64,000 bases of DNA from Bdellovibrionales bacterium (GTDB lineage: Bacteria > Bdellovibrionota > UBA1018 > CAIMNF01), in contig JAFEAO010000006.1 in the NCBI GenBank assembly GCA_018266375.1, positions 62,001-126,000 of the forward strand, read 5' to 3'. Below, piece by piece: positions 1 through 8,111 of this stretch. The notes beneath the pieces were generated by a model. That model did not search any database. It saw only the letters and a program-made list of their open reading frames with translations, and was not told the origin of the DNA. The translations under genes and the position numbers were made by a program. Each line of letters begins with the position of its first letter. Within the stretch, counting starts at the first letter, position 1.

Positions 1-408
1 TTGCGCGAAATGCGCGATGCTCTTTGGGGTGAACTCAAAGTCCGCCTTCCTTGTGTGATTCGGAATGGATCGATAGAGAATGCGCTCCCGCATAACCTCA
101 GTGTGAGCGTGGTCGGTGTCGATGGAGCGGCGATGCTGTCGCGTTTTAAAGGTTTTGCGGTATCGAGCGCCTCAGCCTGCATCAATGGTTCTCAGGACTA
201 TTCGCAGGTGTTGACGGTTCTTGGCGTAAGCAAGGAACTGGCAAGAGCGACGATGCGATTTGGTTTTGGCCGGTTTAACCGCTTGGACGAGGTTCCGGCG
301 GTGGCCGCGGAAGTAGCTCAAGTCGTGGAAGACTTGAGGCAGATGGAAAAAGAATTTGCCGCTCAGGCGGGCGAGTTAGAAAGTCAGGACGGAGAATGTT
401 ACAAATGA
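1..408 (+). CDS. Cysteine desulfurase, C-terminal part (5' end outside window)
   Basis: This is the last 135 codons of a pyridoxal-phosphate cysteine desulfurase of the IscS/NifS group, which takes sulfur from cysteine for Fe-S clusters and thiolated tRNA. The visible part holds the active-site loop SSASAC (residues 55-60 of the fragment), where the Cys carries the persulfide. A small C-terminal domain follows, with the RFGFGRFN stretch typical of the family. The PLP lysine and N-terminal domain must lie left of position 1. The TTG at position 1 is not believed to be the real start. The stop overlaps the next gene's ATG (ATGA at 405-408), and the next two genes are also Fe-S genes, so this is the lead gene of a small Fe-S operon. 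The family is fairly certain. The choice between IscS and a NifS-like paralogue is not. Confidence 0.88.
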   Translation: MREMRDALWGELKVRLPCVIRNGSIENALPHNLSVSVVGVDGAAMLSRFKGFAVSSASACINGSQDYSQVLTVLGVSKELARATMRFGFGRFNRLDEVPAVAAEVAQVVEDLRQMEKEFAAQAGELESQDGECYK

Positions 409-746
409 TAACTTTAACTGGAAAAGCGGTCAGCGAGATTAGAAGACTTCACGCAAGCAAGACCGCGGAACCGACCGCGGGTGAAGGGGCTCATCTTCGC
501 GTACAAGTCGTAGGCGGCGGTTGCTCAGGCATGAGCTACAAGCTCGGATTTGAGAACGCGACTCCGACGAATACCGATAAAGTATTCGAGAAAGACGGCG
601 TAAAACTCATCATCGATTCGAAATCATTTTTATATCTGACCGGCACCGAACTCGACTTCTCGGACGGTTTGAACGGTAAAGGCTTTGTCTTCAATAACCC
701 GAACGCGAAACGCACTTGCGGTTGCGGTTCGAGCTTCAGCACCTGA
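405..746 (+). CDS. A-type Fe-S carrier protein (IscA/ErpA/HesB family)
   Basis: This is a small Fe-S scaffold or carrier that hands clusters to target proteins in the cytoplasm. The three conserved cysteines are visible: one in GGGCSGM near residue 43 and two in the terminal CGCGSSF. The length (113 residues from the chosen start) is normal for the family. I chose ATG 405, which begins MITLTG, over the ATG at 396. The sequence GGAG at 391-394 then sits about ten bases upstream, and the start overlaps the upstream stop. It is flanked by a cysteine desulfurase and a ferredoxin. IscA, ErpA and SufA cannot be told apart from the sequence alone. Confidence 0.92.
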   Translation: MITLTGKAVSEIRRLHASKTAEPTAGEGAHLRVQVVGGGCSGMSYKLGFENATPTNTDKVFEKDGVKLIIDSKSFLYLTGTELDFSDGLNGKGFVFNNPNAKRTCGCGSSFST

Positions 747-770
747 TTCCGCACGCGTGAGTCCATACCT

Positions 771-1067
771 ATGTCGATCAAAGTTAAATTCCTCCCGTCT
801 AATAAAGAAGTTACCGCTGATAAAGGCGAGGTACTTCTTGATATCGCTCTCAATCACGGAATCGATATCCAGCACGCTTGCGGCGGCTTCTGCGCTTGCA
901 CGACTTGCCACTGCGAAGTGATCGAGGGTATGACTAATCTCGAAGATCCGGAAGGCGATGAGCTTGAGCGCCTCGATGTCATGGATGGCAGAACCGAAAA
1001 GTCACGTCTCGCGTGTCAGTCCAAAATCAAAGGGCCGGTCACGGTTCGCGTCGTTAACCAAGATTAG
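771..1067 (+). CDS. fdx: [2Fe-2S] ferredoxin, adrenodoxin/Isc type
   Basis: This is a 98-residue soluble electron carrier. The cluster ligands appear as C-x5-C-x2-C (CGGFCACTTC, residues 37-46) plus the later Cys in LACQSK. The acidic helix between them (DPEGDELERL) is typical of Isc-linked ferredoxins, which supply electrons during Fe-S assembly. It lies 24 bases after the A-type carrier and most likely shares its transcript. No strong ribosome-binding site is visible before the ATG. The stop is three bases from the convergent peptidase gene. The symbol fdx is by family and operon context. Confidence 0.9.
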   Translation: MSIKVKFLPSNKEVTADKGEVLLDIALNHGIDIQHACGGFCACTTCHCEVIEGMTNLEDPEGDELERLDVMDGRTEKSRLACQSKIKGPVTVRVVNQD

Positions 1068-1070
1068 CGA

Positions 1071-1889
1071 TTACCAGGTCGCCGTTCCCGGTTTCGGAAT
1101 AGTGACAACTTCCAGCACGCCTTTAAAGGTATCCGTATTTTTGTAGTGTGCGCCGCTCAAAGACCAATCGTGCCCGCGCATCGATTGACGTTGGCTGTCG
1201 GTCAGACGAACGAGCTTAACCGGATCGGAGTACCTTCCGTTCGCATTTGGATAGCGTTCCCACGGATCGGTGACCATGACGGTGTTGTCTTGGCTTTCGC
1301 CGTAGCCGTAGATCACGACCATGTGGCCGCCAGCGCGTTTCCACTTTTTGTCTTTGCCCAAGACATACCAGCCAATTGAGGTCAACACCGGATATTTTTG
1401 ATCGATGGCATTGCGGATGTCTTGCATTGTGATCGCACGCGTTTGGCGATCGGCTTTGAGATCGTAGCCGCCGCCATTGCCGGTGTTCCCGCGAGAAATG
1501 ATTTTTAAGTTCGGGTTCTTGAGATGCGAATGGATAAAATAAGTTTCAACGCAAAGACCAGTATCCGACCAGTAAGTGCCGTCCGATTTGCTACTGCCGC
1601 AAAGATCGACGAAGTAGCGGATCAGGTCGTAGCGGGAGGTGCGTCCTCCACCGTTTTGATCATAAGGGACCTTCAGCGGAATCGCCGGTTTGCGGTACTC
1701 TCGCAAATAGATCATCGCGTTTGCGATGGAGGTATTCGCACAAAGCTCGGATGAGTTCCCCTGACCGTATCTTTCAAAAAGATCGGAAAGCGCCGAGGCC
1801 CTCTGATTGAGCGCGAATGGCGGAGTAATATCCTTCGCCAAGGCAGCTGATTTTGCCAATAACAGTAAAATCCCAATACGTAGAAGCAT
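1071..1889 (-). CDS. Secreted C39-like cysteine peptidase
   Basis: This is a 272-residue protein with a signal peptide (hydrophobic residues 4-18, likely cut near AKD). Catalytic-type residues of the papain/C39 fold can be placed at Cys50 (SSELCANTS), His189 (AGGHMVVIYGYG) and Asp208 (VTDPWE). This order and the glycine-rich His strand fit the Peptidase_C39_2 group. Cleavage of peptides or cell-wall cross-links outside the cytoplasm is inferred. GGAAG lies about eight bases before the ATG. The gene is convergent with fdx and divergent from the lipoprotein gene at 1981. It could be a non-peptidase C39-like binding protein, because Cys50 is not in the usual GCGP setting. Confidence 0.72.
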   Translation of the reverse strand: MLLRIGILLLLAKSAALAKDITPPFALNQRASALSDLFERYGQGNSSELCANTSIANAMIYLREYRKPAIPLKVPYDQNGGGRTSRYDLIRYFVDLCGSSKSDGTYWSDTGLCVETYFIHSHLKNPNLKIISRGNTGNGGGYDLKADRQTRAITMQDIRNAIDQKYPVLTSIGWYVLGKDKKWKRAGGHMVVIYGYGESQDNTVMVTDPWERYPNANGRYSDPVKLVRLTDSQRQSMRGHDWSLSGAHYKNTDTFKGVLEVVTIPKPGTATW

Positions 1890-1980
1890 GATCCATCACT
1901 TCCTTTATCTGATCGGAGGTGTATCGAATTTAACGCACAATGTAAATATAAATCGCTTGTATTACGAATGTTTAGCTGAT

Positions 1981-2601
1981 ATGACAATTCGCATTATGCT
2001 AAAGGTGGTTTTAGGTACCTTATTACTAATGGGGGCTTTCGCGTGTGGCCAGGACCATAATACGGGTTTTGAAGAACATACGGTTCAGGGCGTTCCGAAC
2101 GGGAAGTGGTCGAACACCGGTAACAATCGTCCGCCTTTTGCCGGAGTATGGACGTCGAATTGTTCAAACGGCAGCGGGCAAAGCACGAATGTGGAGATTC
2201 GCATTTTTGACGACCGTACACTGATGCTCTCGACGATATATCGGGATGAGAAATGCATAGTGCCGAACGACGAGCTTATCTTTGTTTTCAATTCCATCCC
2301 GCATGCGACTGGTGATGGTGTCTGGTCGACGATTTCAATCCGTCCTGAAAATATGGTGGATGAAATGAGAGTCGCCCTGTCTGAAGGCGCCGCGAGCGGC
2401 ATGAACTACGAAAAGGCCTGTGGCTCATCGGCTTGGAAAAAGAATCGTGCTCGATCGGTGCGGGGCTCCCGTTGTGAAACCAAAGAGATTGGATCCCCAG
2501 CGCTGTACATCAAGCTCGATGCGGACTCAAACTACGCATGGATCAAATTTTACAAAGAAGGCAAAGAGCAACGCTTTGTAAACCGGATGACGATTCACTA
2601 A
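1981..2601 (+). CDS. Small hypothetical lipoprotein
   Basis: I do not recognise the family. From ATG 1981 the product has 206 residues. It starts with a hydrophobic segment ending GAFACG, where the Cys could be lipidated, although the box is not ideal. ATG 1996 is an equally good start and leaves the same signal. The mature part begins with a polar linker, then a region starting FAGVWTSNC. Four cysteines besides the anchor suggest disulfides, and alternating hydrophobic residues suggest a beta-rich fold. No clear ribosome-binding site is seen. The last four bases overlap the convergent serpin gene. The extension of the open frame upstream to 1807 runs antisense into the peptidase gene and is not coding. 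Confidence 0.6.
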   Translation: MTIRIMLKVVLGTLLLMGAFACGQDHNTGFEEHTVQGVPNGKWSNTGNNRPPFAGVWTSNCSNGSGQSTNVEIRIFDDRTLMLSTIYRDEKCIVPNDELIFVFNSIPHATGDGVWSTISIRPENMVDEMRVALSEGAASGMNYEKACGSSAWKKNRARSVRGSRCETKEIGSPALYIKLDADSNYAWIKFYKEGKEQRFVNRMTIH

Positions 2602-3785
2602 ATCTTCGGATCGTAAACTCGGCCGATGAAGTACAGATGCCCGTTTGCGTGACGGAGCATGAAGAGGAACGGTTCGTTTGCGTAGAACCGTTTTGGCTTC
2701 TGTAACTGTGACGCACTACCCAGTCTCATTTCGATCGCGGTAGCCGCTGCACCTTCGGTTCCGTGTTCGTCGACATTAAGAGATGTCGCTTGGAGCACTT
2801 CCGTGATTTTAACGTCCGGGAGGAGAGTGAGCCTCGACCAATCACCGACCTTAAAGAGGTCCGCGTATCCCATGTCGGCTAGCACCTTTTTGAAGCTTAG
2901 GCTGGATTCGATCTTAAACTTCGGGAATTTTAAATCGACTTTCTCGTACCTAAGTCCGTCGAGGACGGTCTGCACGTACTTGGCACTGAGACTGTCCTCA
3001 AGCGTACGCAGGTCAAATTTTTTCTTTGGGAGCGCCATGAGCATGGTCATGCGTCCTTTGTAGGGAATCTCGACCCAGATGCTGTTTTTGTCTTCGTAAT
3101 ATTTCATCGAATCGATACGGCTCAAGTATGTTACCTGAGACGACATGCTTGGATTGGATTGGAACGGTCCGAAGAGCAGCTCCTCCTTTTTGAACGGCTG
3201 TTCCCAAGGGGCGTTGATATAAAATGCGTTCACCAAAACCGTATTGGTCTCAAGCGAAAGTTCATGGATGATTTCTTTTATCTTACCTTTGGTGGTTTTT
3301 TCGACCCAAGCGTTAATTTTTTTAGGATCGATCGAATTGGCGTGATAGGTATCGAGTTTACTTTTGACATTCTCCAGATAAGAAGGGCTGAGAGTTTTAC
3401 CGGGCTTGCTCCAGATCGAGTTGCCCCAAAGAAATTCAACGTTGCCGCCGAGATCTTCGTTCTTGAGTGACCGGATTTCATCGTTCTTGAATCCGAAAAG
3501 TTTCTCGATTTGCTCTTTGGTTCTACCGCCGGCACCTAAGTAGGCCATGCCGAAAGCTTGTTCGAGGCTGAGGGGTGAAATGCAAATGTTCTTCGGATCG
3601 GCCGAAAGAAATTGATATATTTTGTACGGAGTATCGACTGATTCTACTTTTTCGAGCACCTTGCCCGCAGTTAGCAGAGTTTCATTGACGATGGGGGTGG
3701 GAGTGGTGATCGTCTCCGGCTCTTTTTTGGTGCAAGCACTGAAGGCAAACGCGGTAAACACTGCGGCAGCAAGAAGATGTTTCAT
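2598..3785 (-). CDS. Serpin-family protease inhibitor, predicted lipoprotein
   Basis: This is a full-length serpin fold (395 residues) with an N-terminal lipoprotein signal (FSAC, lipidation at Cys18). The reactive-centre hinge is well kept: DEHGTEGAAATA around residues 339-350, with small residues at the P12-P9 positions and Thr at P8. This is the mark of inhibitory rather than storage serpins. Counting from the hinge, the scissile bond falls near Leu355-Gly356-Ser357, with Arg354 close by, so the target specificity is uncertain. The end ANEPFLFMLRH and GRVYDP matches the family's C-terminal strand. Expected role: irreversible inhibition of serine or cysteine proteases at the cell surface or in the periplasm. 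It lies 12 bases after oppC on the same strand. Confidence 0.9.
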   Translation of the reverse strand: MKHLLAAAVFTAFAFSACTKKEPETITTPTPIVNETLLTAGKVLEKVESVDTPYKIYQFLSADPKNICISPLSLEQAFGMAYLGAGGRTKEQIEKLFGFKNDEIRSLKNEDLGGNVEFLWGNSIWSKPGKTLSPSYLENVKSKLDTYHANSIDPKKINAWVEKTTKGKIKEIIHELSLETNTVLVNAFYINAPWEQPFKKEELLFGPFQSNPSMSSQVTYLSRIDSMKYYEDKNSIWVEIPYKGRMTMLMALPKKKFDLRTLEDSLSAKYVQTVLDGLRYEKVDLKFPKFKIESSLSFKKVLADMGYADLFKVGDWSRLTLLPDVKITEVLQATSLNVDEHGTEGAAATAIEMRLGSASQLQKPKRFYANEPFLFMLRHANGHLYFIGRVYDPKI

Positions 3786-3797
3786 GCTGCGATTTTA

Positions 3798-4634
3798 CTA
3801 TTGGCCGATGCTTGAGCCAAGCGAACTTTTAGGATCGAGGATATCTCGAAGCGCGTCACCGAGAAAATGGAACGCGAGCATCGTGATAAACAGGGCGAGG
3901 CCCGGAAAAATCATCAAATGGGGATAGCTTTGAATTCCACGGAAGCCTTCGTTGGCAAGCGTACCCCAGCTTGAATAGGGCGGCTGCAGGCCAAGGCCGA
4001 TGAACGAAAGAAAGCTTTCGGTGAGAATGTTGTTTGGGATCTGAAAGGTGAGCGACACGATCATCGGGCCCCAGAGATTCGGGATGATGTGACGGAAAAT
4101 AATCTCACCGTGAGTGAGGCCGATCGCGCGACCGGCTTCGACGAATGGAAGCTCGCGAGCCTGAAGGACAAGCGCGCGCACCAGACGCGCTTGGGATACC
4201 CAAGTCGTCATTCCGATCGCGAGGAAAATCCCGAAAAACCCGCGTCCAAACATGAGTGTGAGCAGGATCGCCAGGAGGAGCATCGGGAAGATATAAAACA
4301 TATCCACCAGACTCATCAGAATTTTATCCCACTTGCCGCCAAAGTATCCCGCAATCGCGCCAGTAAACGTACCGAGAAGGAGCGAAAAGATCGCCGTGCA
4401 AAATCCGACCGCGAGCGAGAGACGAGCACCGTAGAGAATCCGGCTGTACAAATCCCGTCCGAGGACGTCGGTGCCCATCCAAAAATCACGATTCGGCGGA
4501 ATGAGGTTCGGTCCGGCGGAGACGGCGTCGTAGTCGTAGTGGGTAAACAGCGGAGCACCGATCGCAAGCGCGCAAAGAACGAACAAGACGATCGTGCTGA
4601 TGACAAAACGCTTATCCTTTAAAAAAGAGTTCAT
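3798..4634 (-). CDS. oppC: Oligopeptide ABC transporter permease, OppC type
   Basis: This is a 278-residue inner-membrane permease of the binding-protein-dependent peptide importers. It has an N-terminal membrane helix (residues 10-30) followed by the OppC/DppC N-terminal segment with GTDVLGRDLYSR. A five-helix core follows with the ATPase-coupling loop around EAGRAIGLTHGEIIFRHIIP. The start overlaps the oppB stop by four bases (ATGA). The genes that precede it are salvage and sugar kinase genes. No ATPase or binding-protein gene is beside it. The substrate could be oligopeptides, dipeptides or murein peptides. Confidence 0.9.
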   Translation of the reverse strand: MNSFLKDKRFVISTIVLFVLCALAIGAPLFTHYDYDAVSAGPNLIPPNRDFWMGTDVLGRDLYSRILYGARLSLAVGFCTAIFSLLLGTFTGAIAGYFGGKWDKILMSLVDMFYIFPMLLLAILLTLMFGRGFFGIFLAIGMTTWVSQARLVRALVLQARELPFVEAGRAIGLTHGEIIFRHIIPNLWGPMIVSLTFQIPNNILTESFLSFIGLGLQPPYSSWGTLANEGFRGIQSYPHLMIFPGLALFITMLAFHFLGDALRDILDPKSSLGSSIGQ

Positions 4635-5557
4635 TTTGTACCGTCCACTCGAATGCGCGGATCAATCCATCCGTAAGCCATGTCGACGAGCAAGTTTGAA
4701 GCGGTGAGCACGAGTCCGTAAGTGAGGGTCATTCCCATCACGAGCGGGTAGTCTCGGTTGATCACCGAAGTAATGAAGTATTGACCCATGCCTGGGATTT
4801 GAAACACTGTCTCAACAACGTAACTGCCGGTGATGAGCGACGCGGCGATCGGGCCAAGCATCGTGATAACCGGGATCATCGAGTTTTTAAGCGCATGCTT
4901 AAAGAGGACCCGCGATTCGGTGAGGCCTTTGCTATAGGCGGTACGAATGTAGTCGGCGTGCATCACTTCTAGCAGGGTCGTGCGGGTCATCCGCGCAATG
5001 ATCGCGAGAGGACGTAAGCCCAGCGTGATCGTGGGCAGGATCATGGATTTTTTATCTTCCCACAAAGCGGGAGGCAACCAGCCCAAGTAGTTTGAAAATA
5101 AAAGAACGAGTAGAGTGGCTACCAAATACGAAGGGAGCGTGATTCCGCTAATGGCGATGAACATCGACGAGAAGTCTAAAATCGATCCGCGTTTCCACGC
5201 GGACAGAACGCCTAAACCCACGCCGAAGACAAATGAGAATCCGAGTGCAAGAAGACCAAGCTGCAGCGAAGGCGGAACCGCGTCTCGAATAATCTCGGTC
5301 ACCGGCGTACCCATGTAATGGAACGAGTCGCGGAGGTCGCCATGAAGCAAATCGCGAAACCAAGTCGTAAATTGAGTGGTGAGCGGAAGGTTCAATCCGT
5401 ACTTGGCATCGATGTTGGCTTGAATCTCGGGTGGCCAGACCTTGTCGTTATCAAATGGCCCGCCCGGAGCCAAACGCATCAAGAAAAACGTCGCGACCGC
5501 CAAAAAGAGCAACGTCACAATCGTCTGAATGATTCGTTTGGTGAGGAACTCCAGCAT
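4631..5557 (-). CDS. oppB: Oligopeptide ABC transporter permease, OppB type
   Basis: This is a 308-residue inner-membrane permease that pairs with the adjacent OppC. The first helix (residues 9-28) is followed by the family-typical MRLAPGGPFD and the periplasmic GLNLPLTTQF region. The coupling loop is IRTAYSKGLTESRVLFKHALKN, and the end YGWIDPRIRV is standard. Its ATG overlaps the preceding stop by one base (TAATG), so it is probably translated by reinitiation after the DUF429-like gene. The family is certain and the substrate unknown. Confidence 0.92.
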   Translation of the reverse strand: MLEFLTKRIIQTIVTLLFLAVATFFLMRLAPGGPFDNDKVWPPEIQANIDAKYGLNLPLTTQFTTWFRDLLHGDLRDSFHYMGTPVTEIIRDAVPPSLQLGLLALGFSFVFGVGLGVLSAWKRGSILDFSSMFIAISGITLPSYLVATLLVLLFSNYLGWLPPALWEDKKSMILPTITLGLRPLAIIARMTRTTLLEVMHADYIRTAYSKGLTESRVLFKHALKNSMIPVITMLGPIAASLITGSYVVETVFQIPGMGQYFITSVINRDYPLVMGMTLTYGLVLTASNLLVDMAYGWIDPRIRVDGTK

Positions 5558-6480
5558 TACTCTTCTTCCTCCTCGTCGATTTCGAGGGGGCCGATATCGT
5601 AGCGTGGATCAAGCAACTGCGACTTCGGATAGTCGACCCAGCCCGAATCTGCCGGGAACCCCCTTGGTGGAGATACGCATTCGCCGCGGTCGAGTAACAT
5701 TACGGTGTACGCACACAAGAACGCATCGAAGGCGTTCAGATTGGTCGTGAGCTTTTTCATGTCGCGCTCGTAGATAAAGATATCCAGATGCTCGCACATG
5801 CGTTCAAGAATGGTCTGGCGGGCGAATGCACCGTCCTCAAGAGAGCGATACATGCGCAAAGTGCGGAAAGTGAGCCTTAAGCTTGGCATGAGAAGCGCTA
5901 CGGTGAGCTTCGGTAAAACTTCGTGCATTTGGAACGCATGCAGGTGACGTTGCAAGAAATACATCCGCGCAGTGAGCGGTGCTTTGTTGCCCCCGAGCGC
6001 CTCGTCGAGCTCGAAGTGAATTTTTTTTGGAATATGTTTCATCACTTCGTATTTGAGCCATAGTTCAACCGGACGTTGGGTATAAGGGGTAAAGAAATCT
6101 TTTTGGCGCGCGGTCTTCTTGGAGATCGGCCGTTTGACTTTGGTCTGCGCATGCCGCTGCCAAAAGCTATGCATCCATTTGACTTCGGGAGTGTTGCACA
6201 TGTTCTTTGCATTGCAGATCTTGCGGTTGCAAAGTAAACACGGCGGAAGCGTGAGAGGAACGCTTACACCCATTTTCATCTGGGTTGAACCTTTAGAGTG
6301 GTCCAAGATCGTGTCGATCAAAGCCTCGTCCGAATTGACGGTTTGATCGGCACCGATGCCTGAATGGATGTCGAGCAAGAAAACTTTCTTTTCTTTCGGA
6401 TAATACTCGAGGACCGCAATCGTTGTTTTTGCGTTCTTAGCGCCGGAAAGCTCGAGACCCAGGTACCGCTGATGGCTCAT
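5557..6480 (-). CDS. DUF429-like protein (possible RNase H-fold nuclease)
   Basis: This is a 307-residue soluble protein. The N-terminus GLELSGAKNAKTTIAVLEY resembles the first beta hairpin of DUF429 proteins, which are predicted from fold comparison to be RNase H-like. A cluster of four cysteines (CLLCNRKICNAKNMC, about residues 81-95) suggests bound metal. The end is strongly acidic (EIDEEEEE). Its start overlaps the GHMP kinase stop by four bases and its own stop overlaps the oppB start, so it sits inside a tightly coupled transcript. Biochemical activity is unknown, and the DUF429 assignment is from memory of the motif only. Confidence 0.55.
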   Translation of the reverse strand: MSHQRYLGLELSGAKNAKTTIAVLEYYPKEKKVFLLDIHSGIGADQTVNSDEALIDTILDHSKGSTQMKMGVSVPLTLPPCLLCNRKICNAKNMCNTPEVKWMHSFWQRHAQTKVKRPISKKTARQKDFFTPYTQRPVELWLKYEVMKHIPKKIHFELDEALGGNKAPLTARMYFLQRHLHAFQMHEVLPKLTVALLMPSLRLTFRTLRMYRSLEDGAFARQTILERMCEHLDIFIYERDMKKLTTNLNAFDAFLCAYTVMLLDRGECVSPPRGFPADSGWVDYPKSQLLDPRYDIGPLEIDEEEEE

Positions 6481-7562
6481 ACCGTCATTTTGACTTTCAA
6501 CCCATGGGGCACGGATTCGAACGGGAGAGAACGAATGGAAGCGTCTTGAAGAACCGCTGCTTTAATTTTTTCCTTAAGTGCATCGTTTTTTTCAGGAAGG
6601 AGAATAAAGAAGCAACCTCCGCCGCCCGCCCCGCAAACTTTAAAGGCGATATCGGAGATGCTCTTAGCGCGAGTGTATGCTTCGTCCATCTCAGGAGTCG
6701 AGATGCCCGGAGCAAGACGCTTGCGGGTTTCCCACTCTTCACGCACCGAGGATACGACCGCCTTGAAGTCCTGTTTGTTGAGAGCTTGCTCGAGTTTTTC
6801 GGTCGCAGTACAGATTGCGCGGAACTTACGATCCACTTCTTGGTCTTTGTCGATCAATCCTTTGAAAAGTTGCCAGTTGTTGATGCCGGAGTTACGTGAT
6901 TTGCCCGAATAAAACAATAAGGTGCGGGCTTCGAGTTCTTTAAGCGTCGTAATCGACAGTGAATGGCGCTCGTTGCGAGCGATTTTCCAATCGAGTACTT
7001 GGAGACCGCCGAAAGCCGCTCCGTAATAATCTTGCAATCCTGCCGGGCCGTAAAGCACCTGGCTCTCGACGTCACGGACGAGCGAGATTAAAAACTCGCC
7101 GTCCTTTTCGAGATCGAGCGGCATGCGCGGATGAGTCCACTTCCAGAGCGCACCGATGATCGATATACTGAGCGCCGATGAGCCGCCGAGCCCCGCGCCG
7201 GCCGGGCTCTTGGCTTCGGTTTTAAGATGGAAGCTGAGTGCGCGTGGGTGTGGGTGCAGTTTTACGAAATATTGAAGCAATCGAATCGGGAGCACGAGCT
7301 CCGGAATCATTTGCGTCTTCGAGTCCAAGATATCGGCCCAGCTAAAGGTCTGAGATTTCTTTTGATCGATCGACTCGAGCTTTACTTGCGGAGTCGGCGA
7401 CGGGTTAGCGTCGATTGTCGTCGTGGCAAACAAGCTGATGCCGAAGTTGATCGTCTTTGGAGAATCCAGCAGTAGGTAAAGCGGCCAGATGTCGACGGTT
7501 CCGCCCGCGAGGTCGACACGGACTGGAGCGATGGATTCGATGTGAATGTTCTCAGTGCTCAT
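6477..7562 (-). CDS. GHMP-family sugar kinase
   Basis: This is an ATP-dependent small-molecule kinase of about 361 residues. The three GHMP motifs are seen: an N-terminal APVRVDLAGGTVDIWP, the glycine-rich ATP loop SPAGAGLGGSSALS, and the C-terminal CGAGGGGCFF. The stretch LQDYYGAAFGG is close to that of heptose-7-phosphate kinases (HddA type) and fucose kinases, so a sugar or sugar-phosphate for surface polysaccharide is the likely substrate. The longest open frame starts at 7607, inside hpt. I prefer ATG 7562 (MSTEN), which is nearest to the conserved start and overlaps hpt by 11 bases. The kinase assignment is firm and the substrate is inferred. Confidence 0.85.
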   Translation of the reverse strand: MSTENIHIESIAPVRVDLAGGTVDIWPLYLLLDSPKTINFGISLFATTTIDANPSPTPQVKLESIDQKKSQTFSWADILDSKTQMIPELVLPIRLLQYFVKLHPHPRALSFHLKTEAKSPAGAGLGGSSALSISIIGALWKWTHPRMPLDLEKDGEFLISLVRDVESQVLYGPAGLQDYYGAAFGGLQVLDWKIARNERHSLSITTLKELEARTLLFYSGKSRNSGINNWQLFKGLIDKDQEVDRKFRAICTATEKLEQALNKQDFKAVVSSVREEWETRKRLAPGISTPEMDEAYTRAKSISDIAFKVCGAGGGGCFFILLPEKNDALKEKIKAAVLQDASIRSLPFESVPHGLKVKMTV

Positions 7563-8103
7563 TTTCAAGATATCCAATGTAAGGGAGTCCACGGAATTTC
7601 TCGGCATAGTCGAGGCCGTATCCCACCACGAACTTATTTGGGATTTGAAATCCGATGTAATCCATTTTCAGGGTTTTGACTTTCAATGTTTCCGGTTTGT
7701 GTAAAAGCGATACCGTCCGCAGAGAAGCTGGTTTGCGAACTTTAAGATAATCGATGAGGTAGGCAAGGGTGAGGCCTGTATCGACGATGTCTTCGACGAT
7801 CAAAACGTGTTTGCCGATCAGAGGCTCGTTGAGGTCGAGCGTGACTTTGATTTCGCCGGTGGACTCGGTGTGATTACCGTAGCTCGAGGTGCCGATAAAC
7901 TCGCAGTGGATCGGCATGCGCAGCTCGCGAATCAAATCGGTAAAGAACACGATACTGCCTTTGAGCGTGCAAATGAGAGTGAGATCGATGCCGGCGTAAT
8001 CATCGTTAATTTTTGCGGCGAGTTCGAGGATCCGTGCTTTGATGTCGGCTGCCGAAATATAAGATGGCGGTTCGAAATATTTTACGTCGGGCGCTTTAGA
8101 CAT
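7552..8103 (-). CDS. hpt: Hypoxanthine phosphoribosyltransferase
   Basis: This purine salvage enzyme joins hypoxanthine or guanine to PRPP to give IMP or GMP in the cytoplasm. It is 183 residues, which is usual. The PRPP loop is VEDIVDTG at residues 103-110, and the loop TLKGS (46-50) and the C-terminal FVVGYGLDYAEKFRGLPYIG are typical of the Hpt group. It lies eight bases after upp and overlaps the GHMP kinase start, in a nucleotide-salvage run with tdk and upp. Confidence 0.93.
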   Translation of the reverse strand: MSKAPDVKYFEPPSYISAADIKARILELAAKINDDYAGIDLTLICTLKGSIVFFTDLIRELRMPIHCEFIGTSSYGNHTESTGEIKVTLDLNEPLIGKHVLIVEDIVDTGLTLAYLIDYLKVRKPASLRTVSLLHKPETLKVKTLKMDYIGFQIPNKFVVGYGLDYAEKFRGLPYIGYLENEH

Positions 8104-8111
8104 CAGTACTC

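Noticed and set aside
1807-1980. Upstream extension of the small lipoprotein frame
   Set aside because: It is antisense to the C39-like gene and has no start suited to a lipoprotein signal.
6505-6525. GGATTCGAAC resembling a tRNA T-loop
   Set aside because: It lies inside the GHMP kinase coding sequence, and no acceptor stem or anticodon arm can be built around it.
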